Source of the DNA: Streptomyces barringtoniae
GTDB taxonomy: Bacteria; Actinomycetota; Actinomycetes; Streptomycetales; Streptomycetaceae
Assembly: GCF_020819595.1 (NCBI RefSeq)
Contig: NZ_JAJHNP010000024.1
Location: forward strand, 1-64,000
Reading direction: 5' to 3'
DNA: 64,000 nucleotides
Below, piece by piece: positions 52,958 to 61,974 of this stretch (positions are counted from its first letter, which is position 1; each line of letters begins with the position of its first letter). The notes under the pieces are model-generated. The model did no database searches. It was not told the origin of the DNA and saw nothing but the letters and a program-made list of their open reading frames with translations. A program made the translations under genes and the position numbers.

Positions 52958-54559
52958 TCATCGCAGGCCGGCGGCCTCCTTGCCCGATGCCGCCGCTTCG
53001 GCCGCGCTGAAGGCGATGCCGTCGAGAATGTCGTGCTCGCTCACCACGACCTCCTCGGCGCCGATCCGCTCCATGATCGCGAGCAGCACGAGGGCGCCCG
53101 CGCCGATGACGTCGACCCGGCCCGGGTGCATGGACGGGATCGCGGCGCGCTCGGCGTGCGTGGAGCGCAGCAGCCACTCGGTGATCTCGCGGACCCGGTC
53201 GCGGGAGACGCGGGAGTGGTGGATGCGCTCGGAGTCGTACTCGGGCAGCTCCTGCGCGATGGCCGAGACGGTGGTGACGGACCCGGCGAGGCCCACCAGG
53301 GTGTGCGCCTCGCGCAGCGGGACCGTCTCCTCGGCGAGGTCCAGGGCCGCCTCGATGTCGGCCCTCATGGCGGCGACCTGCTCCTCGGTGGGCGGGTCGG
53401 AGACCTTGCCGTCCCGCACCAGGTGACGTTCCGTCATCCGTACGCAGCCGACGTCCACGGACCGCGCCGCCCGCACACGGTCGTCGCCGACGACGAACTC
53501 GGTGGAACCGCCGCCGATGTCCACCACCAGGTAGGGCCTGGTGAGGTCTTCGCGCCCCTTGAGTTCCTTGGTGGCACCGGTGAAGGAGAACTCGGCCTCC
53601 TGGTCGCCGCTGATCACCTCCGGCTCGACGCCGAGGATGTCCAGCACCCCGCGCACGAAGTCGTCCCGGTTCTCGGCGTCGCGGGAGGCGGAGGTGGCGA
53701 CGAAACGCACCCGGGCGGCACCGAGTTCACGGATCACCCCGGCGTACTCGCGGCAGGCGGCGAAGGTCCGCTCCAGCGCCTCCGGCGCCAGCCGGCCGGT
53801 GCGGTCCACGTCCTGGCCGAGCCGCACGATCGTCATGCGCCGGTCCAGCTCCAGCAGCTCACCGGTGGCCGGGTTGACGTCGGCGACGAGCAGCCGGATG
53901 GAGTTCGTGCCGCAGTCGACGGCGGCGACCCTGAAGAAGCCCTCCGGAACCATCGGCCGGTACGCGAAGAAGCCGCTGCGGACCTCGGCGGGGTCGAGGA
54001 CGGCACCCTCCTCACCGGGGTGCTCGTCCGCCGGGTCGGGCGCCTGAAGCGGCTGCACGCACGGTCCCTTGCGCCACCACTCCGGCAGCATCGCGATCGC
54101 CTCGTCGCCCAGCGGGTTGACCCCCGGGCCGGCGGCCAGCGAGTGCGCGACCAGCACGTGCAGGCACTTCACACGGTCCGGCATGCCGCCGGCGCTGGGG
54201 AAGCCCTCCAGGACCTCGATGGCGTCCCGGCGCGCGATGTAGTCCTCGTGGGCGGCACGGTAGGCCGCGGCCAACTCGGGGTCGTTCTGGAGGCGTTCCG
54301 TCATCTCCTTCATGACGCCGTCCGCCTCCAGCGTGCCGATCGCCGAGGCGGCACGCGGGCACGTCAGGTAGAACGTCGTCGGGAAGGGCGTGCCGTCGGG
54401 CAGCCGGGGGGCGGTCTCCACGACGTCCGGCTGACCGCACGGGCAGCGGTGCGCGATGGCCCGCAGGCCCCGCGGCGGGCGGCCCAGCTGCTGCTTGAAG
54501 GCCTCGACGTCCGCGTCGGTGGGCTCTGTGCGCGGCGTGGCGGGCGGGGGCGTTTCCAT
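52958..54559 (-). CDS. DUF501-Ppx/GppA fusion protein
   Basis: 533 aa. Residues 1-180 match DUF501 (FKQQLGRPPRGLRAIAHRCPCG...TFYLTCPRA). From residue 210 it is an exopolyphosphatase/pppGpp phosphatase: VAAVDCGTNSIRLLVAD, VVDIGGGSTEFVVG, GLAGSVTTVSAI and the catalytic-Glu region ISGDQEAEFSF. In relatives I know, these are two genes. The junction still carries a CCGGAGGG Shine-Dalgarno (53947-53940) seven bases before the expected ppx start, but no ATG, GTG or TTG follows and no stop separates the parts, so only the fusion can be made. Unusual. ATG 54559 is weakly preceded. Confidence 0.85.
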   Translation of the reverse strand: METPPPATPRTEPTDADVEAFKQQLGRPPRGLRAIAHRCPCGQPDVVETAPRLPDGTPFPTTFYLTCPRAASAIGTLEADGVMKEMTERLQNDPELAAAYRAAHEDYIARRDAIEVLEGFPSAGGMPDRVKCLHVLVAHSLAAGPGVNPLGDEAIAMLPEWWRKGPCVQPLQAPDPADEHPGEEGAVLDPAEVRSGFFAYRPMVPEGFFRVAAVDCGTNSIRLLVADVNPATGELLELDRRMTIVRLGQDVDRTGRLAPEALERTFAACREYAGVIRELGAARVRFVATSASRDAENRDDFVRGVLDILGVEPEVISGDQEAEFSFTGATKELKGREDLTRPYLVVDIGGGSTEFVVGDDRVRAARSVDVGCVRMTERHLVRDGKVSDPPTEEQVAAMRADIEAALDLAEETVPLREAHTLVGLAGSVTTVSAIAQELPEYDSERIHHSRVSRDRVREITEWLLRSTHAERAAIPSMHPGRVDVIGAGALVLLAIMERIGAEEVVVSEHDILDGIAFSAAEAAASGKEAAGLR

Positions 54560-54586
54560 GACTGCTTCAGGTCGGCTTTCTATCGA

Positions 54587-55063
54587 TTACTGGTCGGAGG
54601 CGTCGGACTTGTCGACGCCGTCCCAGACGTTCGCGTACCAGGGCCGGCGGGCGGCCCTGAGGTCGGTGCGGGACTGCTTGGCCGCACCGGGGTCGATGAC
54701 GACGTACCCGGTCTCGCCGGGCATCACATAGTGCAGCCGGCGCCGGATCTGCTGCTCGGCGTAGGAGTCGTCCTGCCAGCGCGCCTTGAGGTCGCGCAGC
54801 TGCTCGACCCGCTTGCGGGCCTGCTCCTGCTGCCGCTGGAGGTCGGAGATCTGCGCGCGCTGGGAGACGTACTGCCGCATCGGATAGGCGAGAGCGACGA
54901 TCAGCGAGCACAGCACCAGCGCGAGCAGCGCCGCGCGGCCGGTGAGCCGGGAGCGGCGGGCCTGGCGCCTGGTCTGTGAGCGGTAGACCCGGGCCGCCGT
55001 CTGCTCGCCGAGCAGCCGCAGCCTGGTCGCGGTGGAGAAACGGTCCCGGTCCCTCACGGCCAT
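54587..55063 (-). CDS. FtsB/DivIC-like septum formation protein
   Basis: 158 aa, type II single-pass protein: basic cytoplasmic N-terminus, helix at about RAALLALVLCSLIVALAYP, then a coiled-coil (ISDLQRQQEQARKRVEQLRDL) and a short conserved end (QIRRRLHYVMPGETGY). DivIC/FtsB links FtsQ and FtsL in the divisome. ATG 55063 has GGAGGACCG upstream. Gene order eno-divIC-ppx is the conserved actinobacterial arrangement. Confidence 0.9.
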   Translation of the reverse strand: MAVRDRDRFSTATRLRLLGEQTAARVYRSQTRRQARRSRLTGRAALLALVLCSLIVALAYPMRQYVSQRAQISDLQRQQEQARKRVEQLRDLKARWQDDSYAEQQIRRRLHYVMPGETGYVVIDPGAAKQSRTDLRAARRPWYANVWDGVDKSDASDQ

Positions 55064-55153
55064 CGGTCCTCCGCTCCCCTTGTGTCCGAGTCTCACACGT
55101 GCGTACGTCCCCGGACACGGTACGGGACCGGGTACGGGGACGTACGTATGACT

Positions 55154-55168
55154 GGCTAAGACTTAGCC
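55154..55168. repeat. 15-bp palindrome between eno and the DivIC gene
   Basis: GGCTAAG-A-CTTAGCC at 55154-55168, in the 114-bp gap between the enolase stop and the DivIC start. A possible operator or small terminator. Confidence 0.4.
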
Positions 55169-55177
55169 CGGGTCGGC

Positions 55178-56458
55178 TCAGCCCTTGAAGCGGGGGAACG
55201 CGCTGCGGCCGGCGTACACCGCGGCGTCGTCGAGGATCTCCTCGATGCGCAGCAGCTGGTTGTACTTGGCGACGCGCTCGGAGCGGGCCGGGGCGCCGGT
55301 CTTGATCTGGCCGCAGTTGGTGGCGACGGCGAGGTCGGCGATGGTGACGTCCTCGGTCTCGCCGGAGCGGTGGGACATCATGCACTTGTAGCCGCTGCGC
55401 TGGGCCAGCTCGACGGCGTCCAGGGTCTCGGTCAGCGAGCCGATCTGGTTCACCTTCACGAGCAGGGCGTTGGCGGTGCCCTCCTCGATGCCGCGGGCGA
55501 GGCGCTCGGGGTTGGTGACGAACAGGTCGTCGCCGACCAGCTGGACCTTGTCGCCGAGACGGTCGGTGATGACCTTCCAGCCGGCCCAGTCGTCCTCGAA
55601 CAGCGGGTCCTCGATGGAGACGAGCGGGTAGGCCGCGACGAGCTCCTCGTAGTACTCCGTCATCTCGGCGGCGGAGCGCTCCTTGCCCTCGAAGAGGTAC
55701 TTGCCGTCCTTGTAGAACTCGGAGGCGGCCACGTCGAGCGCGAGGGCGATCTGCTGGCCGGGGGCGTAGCCGGCCTCCTTGACGGCCTCGATGATGAGGT
55801 CGAGGGCCTCACGGTTGGAGCCGAGGTTCGGGGCGAAGCCGCCCTCGTCGCCGAGGCCGGTGGACAGGCCCTTGCTCTTCAGGACCTTCTTCAGCGTGTG
55901 GTAGACCTCGGTGCCCCAGCGCAGGGCCTCGGAGAAGGACTCCGCGCCGACCGGGGCGATCATGAACTCCTGGATGTCCACGTTGGAGTCCGCGTGCGAG
56001 CCGCCGTTGAGGATGTTCATCATCGGCACCGGCAGCAGGTGCGCGTTGGGGCCGCCCAGGTAGCGGAAGAGGGGGAGGTCGGACGCCTCGGACGCGGCGT
56101 GGGCGACGGCGAGGGAGACGCCGAGGATGGCGTTGGCGCCGAGGGAGCCCTTGTTGTCGGTGGCGTCCAGGTCGAACATGGCCTGGTCGATCAGGCGCTG
56201 CTCGGTGGCGTCGTAGCCGACCAGCTCCGGGCCGATCTGCTCGATGACGGCGAGGACGGCCTTCTCGACGCCCTTGCCCTGGTAGCGGTTGGGGTCACCG
56301 TCGCGCAGCTCGATGGCCTCGAAGGCGCCCGTCGAGGCGCCGGACGGGACGGCGGCACGACCCGTGCTGCCGTCGTCGAGGCCGACCTCGACCTCGACCG
56401 TGGGGTTGCCTCGGGAGTCCAGGATTTCCCGGGCTACGACGACGTCGATGGACGGCAC
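55178..56458 (-). CDS. eno: Enolase
   Basis: 426-aa glycolytic enolase that interconverts 2-phosphoglycerate and phosphoenolpyruvate. Substrate loop GASTGAFEAIELRDGD near residue 40, Mg-binding SIEDPLFEDDW and GDDLFVTNP, then the signature LLVKVNQIGSLTETL and SHRSGETED with the catalytic Lys/His. GTG 56458 chosen over ATG 56464 because AAGGAG then lies six bases away, giving the 426-residue length I recall for Streptomyces enolase. Confidence 0.96.
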   Translation of the reverse strand: MPSIDVVVAREILDSRGNPTVEVEVGLDDGSTGRAAVPSGASTGAFEAIELRDGDPNRYQGKGVEKAVLAVIEQIGPELVGYDATEQRLIDQAMFDLDATDNKGSLGANAILGVSLAVAHAASEASDLPLFRYLGGPNAHLLPVPMMNILNGGSHADSNVDIQEFMIAPVGAESFSEALRWGTEVYHTLKKVLKSKGLSTGLGDEGGFAPNLGSNREALDLIIEAVKEAGYAPGQQIALALDVAASEFYKDGKYLFEGKERSAAEMTEYYEELVAAYPLVSIEDPLFEDDWAGWKVITDRLGDKVQLVGDDLFVTNPERLARGIEEGTANALLVKVNQIGSLTETLDAVELAQRSGYKCMMSHRSGETEDVTIADLAVATNCGQIKTGAPARSERVAKYNQLLRIEEILDDAAVYAGRSAFPRFKG

Positions 56459-56669
56459 GAGCATCTCCTTCTTGGGATGTGACGCTGGAAGTGCGGGGCG
56501 TGTACCTGACGGCCGCGCCTTGCGACTAGAGCCTAACCGTCCCCGGGCCGTCGGCCACCGACCGACCGTCCCGTGGACGGGAAGGACACGCAGACGGTAC
56601 CTATTGTTCACCGACGGAACAAAGGGGCCTCCGGATGAGGCCGAGGTGAAGAGTGGGGAAAGCAGGCAG

Positions 56670-56717
56670 AAAAAACCCCGCCCCGGCGCGTACGGGGGAA
56701 CACGCGCCGGGGCGGGG
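56670..56717 (-). terminator. Strong intrinsic terminator after rpfA
   Basis: Minus-strand stem CCCCGCCCCGGCGCGT/ACGCGCCGGGGCGGGG (56717-56702 and 56691-56676), ten-base loop, followed by six T (56675-56670). The best intrinsic terminator in the window. The rest of the 347-bp gap up to eno holds the eno promoter region and no gene. Confidence 0.92.
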
Positions 56718-56805
56718 AGCCCGTGGGGACGGGGGTGGCCCTCACGAGGCCTTCAGTGTGCGGGCCGGGGATGTGAGGGCACTTGGGTCCGCTCGGGGCC
56801 AGGTG

Positions 56806-57498
56806 TCACTTCAGGTGCAGCTGCTGGCCCGGGTAGATGAGGTTGGCGTCCTGGACGATGTCCTTGTTCAGCTCGAACAGCTTCTGCCAGCCGCCCTTCA
56901 CGCCGTGCTTCTCGGCGATGGCGCTGAGGCTGTCGCCCTTGACGACCTTGTACTCGCCGTCGCCCTTCTTGACCTTCTTGCCGGTCGGAGTGGTGACGGT
57001 CTTGCTCGCCGACGGGGCCTTGCGCGTGGTGGAGCGGGTGGCGGCCTGCTGGTCGGTGGAGCGGGTGGTGGTGCTCTTGGTGGTGGTGCTCTTGGTGGTC
57101 GCCGCCGGGGCCGAGCCGCCGTACGGGGTGCCCGACAGGCCCGTGCCGCAGACCGGCCAGGCGCCCTTGCCCTGGCCCGCGAGGACCTTCTCGGCGACGG
57201 CTATCTGCTGCGCCTTGGTGGCGAGGTCGGCACGCGCGGCGTAGGCGGTGCCGCCGTACGCGGCCCAGGTGGAGTTGGTGAACTGCAGACCGCCGTAGAA
57301 GCCGTTGCCGGTGTTGATGGACCAGTTGCCGCCCGACTCGCACCGGGCGACCGCGTCCCACTCGGAGGCGGTGGCGGCGGAGGCGTTGCCGGCCGCCATC
57401 AGCGGGGCGGCGACGGCGGCGCCGGTGACACCGGCGAGCGTGATGGCGCGGACGGCCTTGGACGGGCGACGGTGCTTGCCCTTGCCGGAAAACAGCAT
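56806..57498 (-). CDS. rpfA: Resuscitation-promoting factor (Rpf domain + LysM)
   Basis: 230 aa: signal peptide ending NASA, Rpf lysozyme-like domain (ASEWDAVARCESGGNWSINTG... in blocks, catalytic Glu in ARCESGGNW), Thr/Ser linker with repeats of KSTTT, and a C-terminal LysM (YKVVKGDSLSAIAEKHGV). Muralytic enzyme for spore germination and wall remodelling. Preceded by a ydaO/c-di-AMP riboswitch, as known for rpfA of Streptomyces. Confidence 0.93.
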   Translation of the reverse strand: MLFSGKGKHRRPSKAVRAITLAGVTGAAVAAPLMAAGNASAATASEWDAVARCESGGNWSINTGNGFYGGLQFTNSTWAAYGGTAYAARADLATKAQQIAVAEKVLAGQGKGAWPVCGTGLSGTPYGGSAPAATTKSTTTKSTTTRSTDQQAATRSTTRKAPSASKTVTTPTGKKVKKGDGEYKVVKGDSLSAIAEKHGVKGGWQKLFELNKDIVQDANLIYPGQQLHLK

Positions 57499-57509
57499 GG
57501 ATCGATCCC

Positions 57510-57720
57510 CTCACCGACGCCTGCGAGGTGAGCTGTCGGGTTCGGGCCGGTTGAGTTGCCCGGCCGCGCACTCGCTCTCGCGAGACGCGGCTTCACCCCA
57601 AGCCGGTCCAGCGTCAACCGCTGGGCCCGGCGCTTACCTTGGGTCCCCCGCTCCTGCCTACGGCGCTTGACGCGACGACTGTTCCCGGGCAGCCGCTGGC
57701 AGGATTCGGCGTTGCGGCTG
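57510..57720 (-). ncRNA. ydaO-type (c-di-AMP) riboswitch upstream of rpfA
   Basis: Minus-strand leader with the conserved blocks in order: GCCGAATCCTGCCAGCGG, GGGGGACCCAAGG (57650-57638), TTGGGGTGAAGCC (near 57602-57590) and CACCTCGCAGGCGTCGGTGAG (split over 57531-57511). The family binds cyclic di-AMP and lowers expression of wall-lytic genes. It ends a few bases before the rpfA start region. Confidence 0.88.
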
Positions 57721-57857
57721 CCGGGGCTCGTGGTGACGAGCGGTCCTGACCGTAGACATGCGATCGACGGAATTTCAAAGACGATCAGGGCTTCTGAGAC
57801 TCATCCCACACTTTCACCAAACCGGACATCAGCCGCGAAGTGGGGCGTCAACTTCCG

Positions 57858-58937
57858 CTAGTCGTTGCCCTTTTCGGCAGGGACGTTCAGGGTCTGACCG
57901 GCGGCGATGTGGTCCGGGTCGGCGCCGATGACCTTCTCGTTGCCGACATAGAGGGCATGCCACCCGCCGTCGACGCCAAGCGAGTCGGCGATGGAGGCGA
58001 GGGAGTCGCCCTCACGGACCGTGTAGGTGCCCGGTTCGCGGCTGGCGTGACGGCCCGAAGGAGTGGTGTTCTGACCGTTTGTCACGTTTTCGTCCGCGCT
58101 TTCGCCGCGATGGCGTCCGCCATTGCCGAGCGCGCCGGTGTCGACCAGGCTCCAAGAACCGGCACTCTGCTGGTAATTGTCCGAGTTGTCGGTACCTGGT
58201 GTCGCCGCGGGAGAGCTGTCGGACCCCTGCGGGTTTCCGCCGTCGTGCGAGCCTGACTTGTCTGTCTTGTCGGACTTGGGGGTGCTGGTTCCGGCGGAGC
58301 CGTCGACCGTACCGGGGGTGCCGGCGGTGTCCTTGCCCGGGCTCGGGGTCGGCGTGGCGCTGGAGTCCGCGGCGGAGCCGGAGGAGTCCGAACCCGAGGC
58401 GGAGAGGGAGCCGGAGTCCGAACCCGAGCCCGAATCGGAGCCGGGTGAGGACGAATCAGGCAGACCGGACGAGTCGGAGCCCTGGGCCGAGCCGGACGCA
58501 CCGGTCGACCCGTCACTGCCGCCGGAGCCGCCGACGCCGGTGTCGACGTCGACCGAGGCGGAGTCGGAGGTCAGCCCGGAGAGCAGGGCACAGGTGGCCC
58601 ACGGCTTGGTGCCCTGGTCGGCGAGGATCTTCTCGGCGACGGCTATCTGCTGGGAGCGGCTGGCCTGGTCGGCGGTCTCGGCGTACTGCGTGCCGCCGTA
58701 CTTGGCCCAGTCGCCCTGCGAGATCTGCAGACCGCCGTAGTAGCCGTTTCCGGTGTCCGCGCTCCAGGAACCGCCGCTCTCGCATTCGGCGACCTTGTCC
58801 CACGTGGTTCCGTCGGCCGCGTGCGCACTGGCGGCGCCGAGCAGCGGGATTGCGATGGCGGAGCCGGTCACGCCGGCCGCGACGAGGAGGGCCGGAGCCT
58901 GACGGGGGCGACGGTGACGACCGTTCCCGGAGAGCAT
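57858..58937 (-). CDS. Rpf-domain protein with LysM and long Ser/Asp/Gly linker
   Basis: 359 aa: signal peptide ending ASAHA, Rpf domain (TTWDKVAECESGGSWSADTG), very long low-complexity Ser/Gly/Asp/Thr linker (about residues 135-305) and a LysM (YTVREGDSLASIADSLGV). Possibly the rpfC-type paralogue. ATG 58937 has GAAAGG upstream. A promoter-like TTGTGA...TACGTT with 18-base spacing lies near 59034-59005, and a CTTGT-C-ACAAG palindrome at 59026-59036. No ydaO blocks were found in front of it. Confidence 0.88.
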   Translation of the reverse strand: MLSGNGRHRRPRQAPALLVAAGVTGSAIAIPLLGAASAHAADGTTWDKVAECESGGSWSADTGNGYYGGLQISQGDWAKYGGTQYAETADQASRSQQIAVAEKILADQGTKPWATCALLSGLTSDSASVDVDTGVGGSGGSDGSTGASGSAQGSDSSGLPDSSSPGSDSGSGSDSGSLSASGSDSSGSAADSSATPTPSPGKDTAGTPGTVDGSAGTSTPKSDKTDKSGSHDGGNPQGSDSSPAATPGTDNSDNYQQSAGSWSLVDTGALGNGGRHRGESADENVTNGQNTTPSGRHASREPGTYTVREGDSLASIADSLGVDGGWHALYVGNEKVIGADPDHIAAGQTLNVPAEKGND

Positions 58938-59252
58938 GCGGAAGCCTTTCGTGCGACAGCAGAACCGGCGCGGCAGCCGAAGCCGGGCCGCCACACTGAT
59001 GGGTGAACGTAGCGGCAGACGATCACTTGTCACAAGTTCATGCCGCGCAGATCACGTGAAGATCACAGAGTTGAAAGTTTGTCATCTCGTCCTGCGCGGC
59101 GGCCGATTGTCCCCTGCCGTCCCCTTTGTCACCCGTCGGGAAGGGCGACTTTGTCACCCGCCGGGAACGGCGACGCCTCACGCCCGGCGCGCGATCGGGC
59201 CGGAACCATGGACTGGACCCGATCCGGGGGGCTTCCCACCCAGGAGGACACG

Positions 59253-59936
59253 ATGCTGCGGCACACCCGGTTGTCCGGAGAGTCCGCGGACTACCTCGCC
59301 GCCCGCGAGGAGCTGCGCAGCGCCGAGATCGAACTCATGCGGCACCGCGAGCAGGTCGCGGCCCTGCGCAGAGCGCTTCCGCAGGGCGCCGAGGTCGACG
59401 ACTACGTCTTCCTCGAGGGCCCCGCCGAGCTCGACGCCGGCGACACTCCCGTCCGCGAGGTGCGGCTGAGCGAACTGTTCACCGGCCCGGACCGCCCGTT
59501 GATCGTCTACCACTTCATGTACGGCAAACGGCAGACCGACCCGTGCCCGATGTGCACCCTGTGGATCGACGGCTTCAACGGCGTCGCCCACCACATCGCC
59601 CGGAACGCCGACCTCGTGGTCACCGCGGCCGCCGACCTGCCCACGCTGCGCCGGCACGCCCGGGGCCGCGGCTGGTCCCGGCTGCGGCTGCTGAGCGCCG
59701 GGGACAGCACCTTCAAGTACGACCTGGGCAGCGAGGACGAGAACGGCGTGCAGGACTCCACCGTCTCCGTCTTCACCCGGGACGCGGACGGCACGGTCCG
59801 CCATTTCTACTCCGCCCATCCCCGCATGGCCGAGGACATCGACCAGCGCGGCATCGACCTCCTCAATCCGGTCTGGCACCTCCTCGACCTGACGCCGGCC
59901 GGCCGTGGCGACTGGTTCGCGGGACTGGACTACTGA
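59253..59936 (+). CDS. DUF899-family thioredoxin-like protein
   Basis: 227 aa from ATG 59253 with AGGAGGACACG upstream. N-terminal helix, then the DUF899 core: IVYHFMYGKRQTDPCPMCTLWIDG with the CPMC pair, VVTAAADLPTLRRHARGRGW and STFKYDLGSEDENG. Likely a redox protein; partner unknown. Converges with the P450 gene, stops overlapping by seven bases. Confidence 0.88.
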   Translation: MLRHTRLSGESADYLAAREELRSAEIELMRHREQVAALRRALPQGAEVDDYVFLEGPAELDAGDTPVREVRLSELFTGPDRPLIVYHFMYGKRQTDPCPMCTLWIDGFNGVAHHIARNADLVVTAAADLPTLRRHARGRGWSRLRLLSAGDSTFKYDLGSEDENGVQDSTVSVFTRDADGTVRHFYSAHPRMAEDIDQRGIDLLNPVWHLLDLTPAGRGDWFAGLDY

Positions 59937-61240
59937 TCGGCGGTGCCTGCCCGGAGCGGCGTGAACTCCACGGGCAGGGTGCGCAGGCCCCGCATGATGA
60001 GCCCGCCACGCCATCTCAGGTCGGCCGGATCGACGGCCAGCCGCAGGTCGGGCAGGCGGGTGAGCAGAGTGGCGAGCGCGGTCTGGCCCTCCAGCCGGGC
60101 GAGCGGCGCGCCGAGGCAGTAGTGGATGCCGTGGCCGTACCCGAGGTGCTGGTTGTCGCGGCGGGCGAGGTCCAGCACGTCCGGGTCGGCGAACCGCTGC
60201 GGGTCCCGGTCCGCCGCCGCGAGCACCACGAGCACCGGGTCCCCCGGCGCGATGTCCTGTCCGCCGATGGTGAGCGGCTCGGTGGCGAACCGCCAGGTGG
60301 CCAGCTCCACCGGGCCGTCGTAGCGCAGGAGTTCCTCCACCCCGGTCTCCAGGAGGTCCGTTTCCCTCCTGGCCAGGGAGTCCTGGAGGCGCTCGCGCTG
60401 GGCGGGGTGGGTGAGCAGGGCGTAGGTGCCGTTGCCGATGAGGTTGACGGTCGTCTCGAAGCCGGCGAACAGCAGGATGAAGGCCATCGCGGCGGCCTCG
60501 TTCTCGGTGAGGTGCTCGCCGTGGTCCGAGGCGCGGATGAGGCCGGAGATGAGGTCCTCGCCGGGCACGGGATCGGCGGGCAGCGCCTCGCGCTTCTTGT
60601 GGATGAGCTCGGCGAGGTAGCCGCGCATCTTCTTCACCGACCGTGCGACCCCGCCCCGCGGCCCTCCGCCGTGCCGGATCATCATCCCGGCCCAGTCCCG
60701 GAAGTCGTCCTGGTCCTCGCGCGGGACGCCGAGCATGTCGCAGATGGCGTAGATGGGCAGCGGGAAGGCGAACTCGTGGATGAGGTCGGCGGAGCCCTTC
60801 GCCGCGAACCGGTCGATGAGGTGGTCGGTCAGCTCCTGCACCCGGGGCGCGAACTCGGCGACGCGGCGCGGGGTGAACGCCTTGCTGACCAGCCGGCGCA
60901 GCCGGGTGTGGTCCGGCGGGTCGATGTTCAGCAGATGGGTCATCAGCTCGGCCTTGCGCTCACCGGGAATGCCGGTCTTGCCCTTGGCGTGCGCGGGCTC
61001 GTCGTGATGCGCCGGGTTCTTGCTCAGCCGCTGGTCGGCGAGGGCCTGCTTGGCATCGGCGTACCGGGTGACCAGCCAGGCCTCGACACCGCTGGGCAGC
61101 CGCGTCCGGTGCACCGGCGCGTGCTCGCGCAGCCAGGCGTAGGCGGGGTAGGGGTCGGTGGCGAACTCCCAGGTGAACAGGGCGGGAGCGGAGCCCGCGG
61201 CCGGGCCGGGGGCGGTCTGGGGGCGGGGCTGGTCGGTCAC
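59930..61240 (-). CDS. Cytochrome P450
   Basis: 436 aa from GTG 61240. I-helix oxygen groove LLFAGFETTVN, K-helix ExxR (EELLRYDG), and heme loop GHGIHYCLGAPLARLEGQ with the Cys ligand; an N-terminal proline-rich lead is short. Soluble bacterial P450, class I redox partners expected elsewhere. Substrate not readable. An 82-bp piece of this gene around the I-helix is copied at 61412-61493. Confidence 0.92.
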   Translation of the reverse strand: MTDQPRPQTAPGPAAGSAPALFTWEFATDPYPAYAWLREHAPVHRTRLPSGVEAWLVTRYADAKQALADQRLSKNPAHHDEPAHAKGKTGIPGERKAELMTHLLNIDPPDHTRLRRLVSKAFTPRRVAEFAPRVQELTDHLIDRFAAKGSADLIHEFAFPLPIYAICDMLGVPREDQDDFRDWAGMMIRHGGGPRGGVARSVKKMRGYLAELIHKKREALPADPVPGEDLISGLIRASDHGEHLTENEAAAMAFILLFAGFETTVNLIGNGTYALLTHPAQRERLQDSLARRETDLLETGVEELLRYDGPVELATWRFATEPLTIGGQDIAPGDPVLVVLAAADRDPQRFADPDVLDLARRDNQHLGYGHGIHYCLGAPLARLEGQTALATLLTRLPDLRLAVDPADLRWRGGLIMRGLRTLPVEFTPLRAGTADQ

Positions 61241-61267
61241 TCCTCGACGGTATCCGCATCCCAGCGG

Positions 61268-61974
61268 GCCTCCGCGTCCTGGCGGCCGCCGGGGACTGTG
61301 GGTATCGCCTCGGGGGCGTCTTCCTCCGCGGGGTGCGGGTGGCTTCCGCGTCCTGGCGGCCGCCCGGGCCGGGTCGTCGCCTCGGGGCCTGTCCCTCCGC
61401 GGGGCGGGGGGGAGCAGGGCGTAGGTGCCGTTGCCGATGAGGTTGACGGTCGTCTCGAAGCCGGCGAACAGCAGGGTGAAGGCCATCGCGGCGTGTCCCT
61501 CCGCAAGGCGGGCCGGGGGCGGCTTCCCCCCGGGGGAATCCCCTCCGCATCCGGGGGCCGCTGGGGGCCGCAGTCGTCTCCTCCGGGCGTCTTCCCCCGT
61601 CGGGCTCCCCGGCGAGCCTCCGAGTCCCGGTGGCCGCCCGGGCCGGGTCGTCGCCTCGGGGCCTGTCCCTCCGCGGGCCGGGCCGGAGACGTCTTCCCCC
61701 CGGGGAATCCCGCCCGCATCCGGGGGCCGCTGGGGGCCGCGGTCGTCTCCTCCGGGCGTCTTCCTCCGCGGGGTGCCGGCGAGCCTCCGCGTCCTAGTAG
61801 CCGCCGGGGGCGCGGTCGTCGCCTCGGTAAGTCCCCGCAACCCGATGACCACCTGGAGCCACGGTCATCGTCCGGGGGCGTCTCCGTCAGCGGGTTCCCG
61901 GTGGGCCTCCGCGTCCTGGTGGTCGTCGGGGGCTGTGGGTATTGCCTCGGGGGGTACTCCCTCCGCCTCACGGA
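61268..61974. repeat. Five-copy GC-rich imperfect repeat patch at the mazG/P450 junction
   Basis: A unit starting GCCTCCGCGTCCTGG (about 65-70 bp) recurs at 61268, 61342 (GCTTCCGCG variant), 61616, 61783 and 61905. A second element, CCGGGCGTCTTCC..., recurs at 61311, 61583 and 61753. The last copy (61905-61974) is inside the 3' end of mazG and encodes its EAIPTAPDDHQDAEA-type tail, so mazG's C-terminus is built from the repeat. The 600-bp gap has no supportable gene. Origin may be slippage or gene conversion. Confidence 0.8.
61412..61493 (-). pseudogene. 82-bp copied fragment of the P450 gene
   Basis: 61412-61493 matches 60413-60494 base for base except one position (61476 G vs 60477 A). It is in the same orientation as the P450 gene and encodes the I-helix AMAF-LLFAGFETTVNLIGNG region, but is isolated inside the repeat patch with no start or domain around it. 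Confidence 0.85.

Noticed and set aside
57510..57860. Open frames in the rpfA leader
   Set aside because: The ydaO riboswitch blocks account for the sequence conservation and structure.
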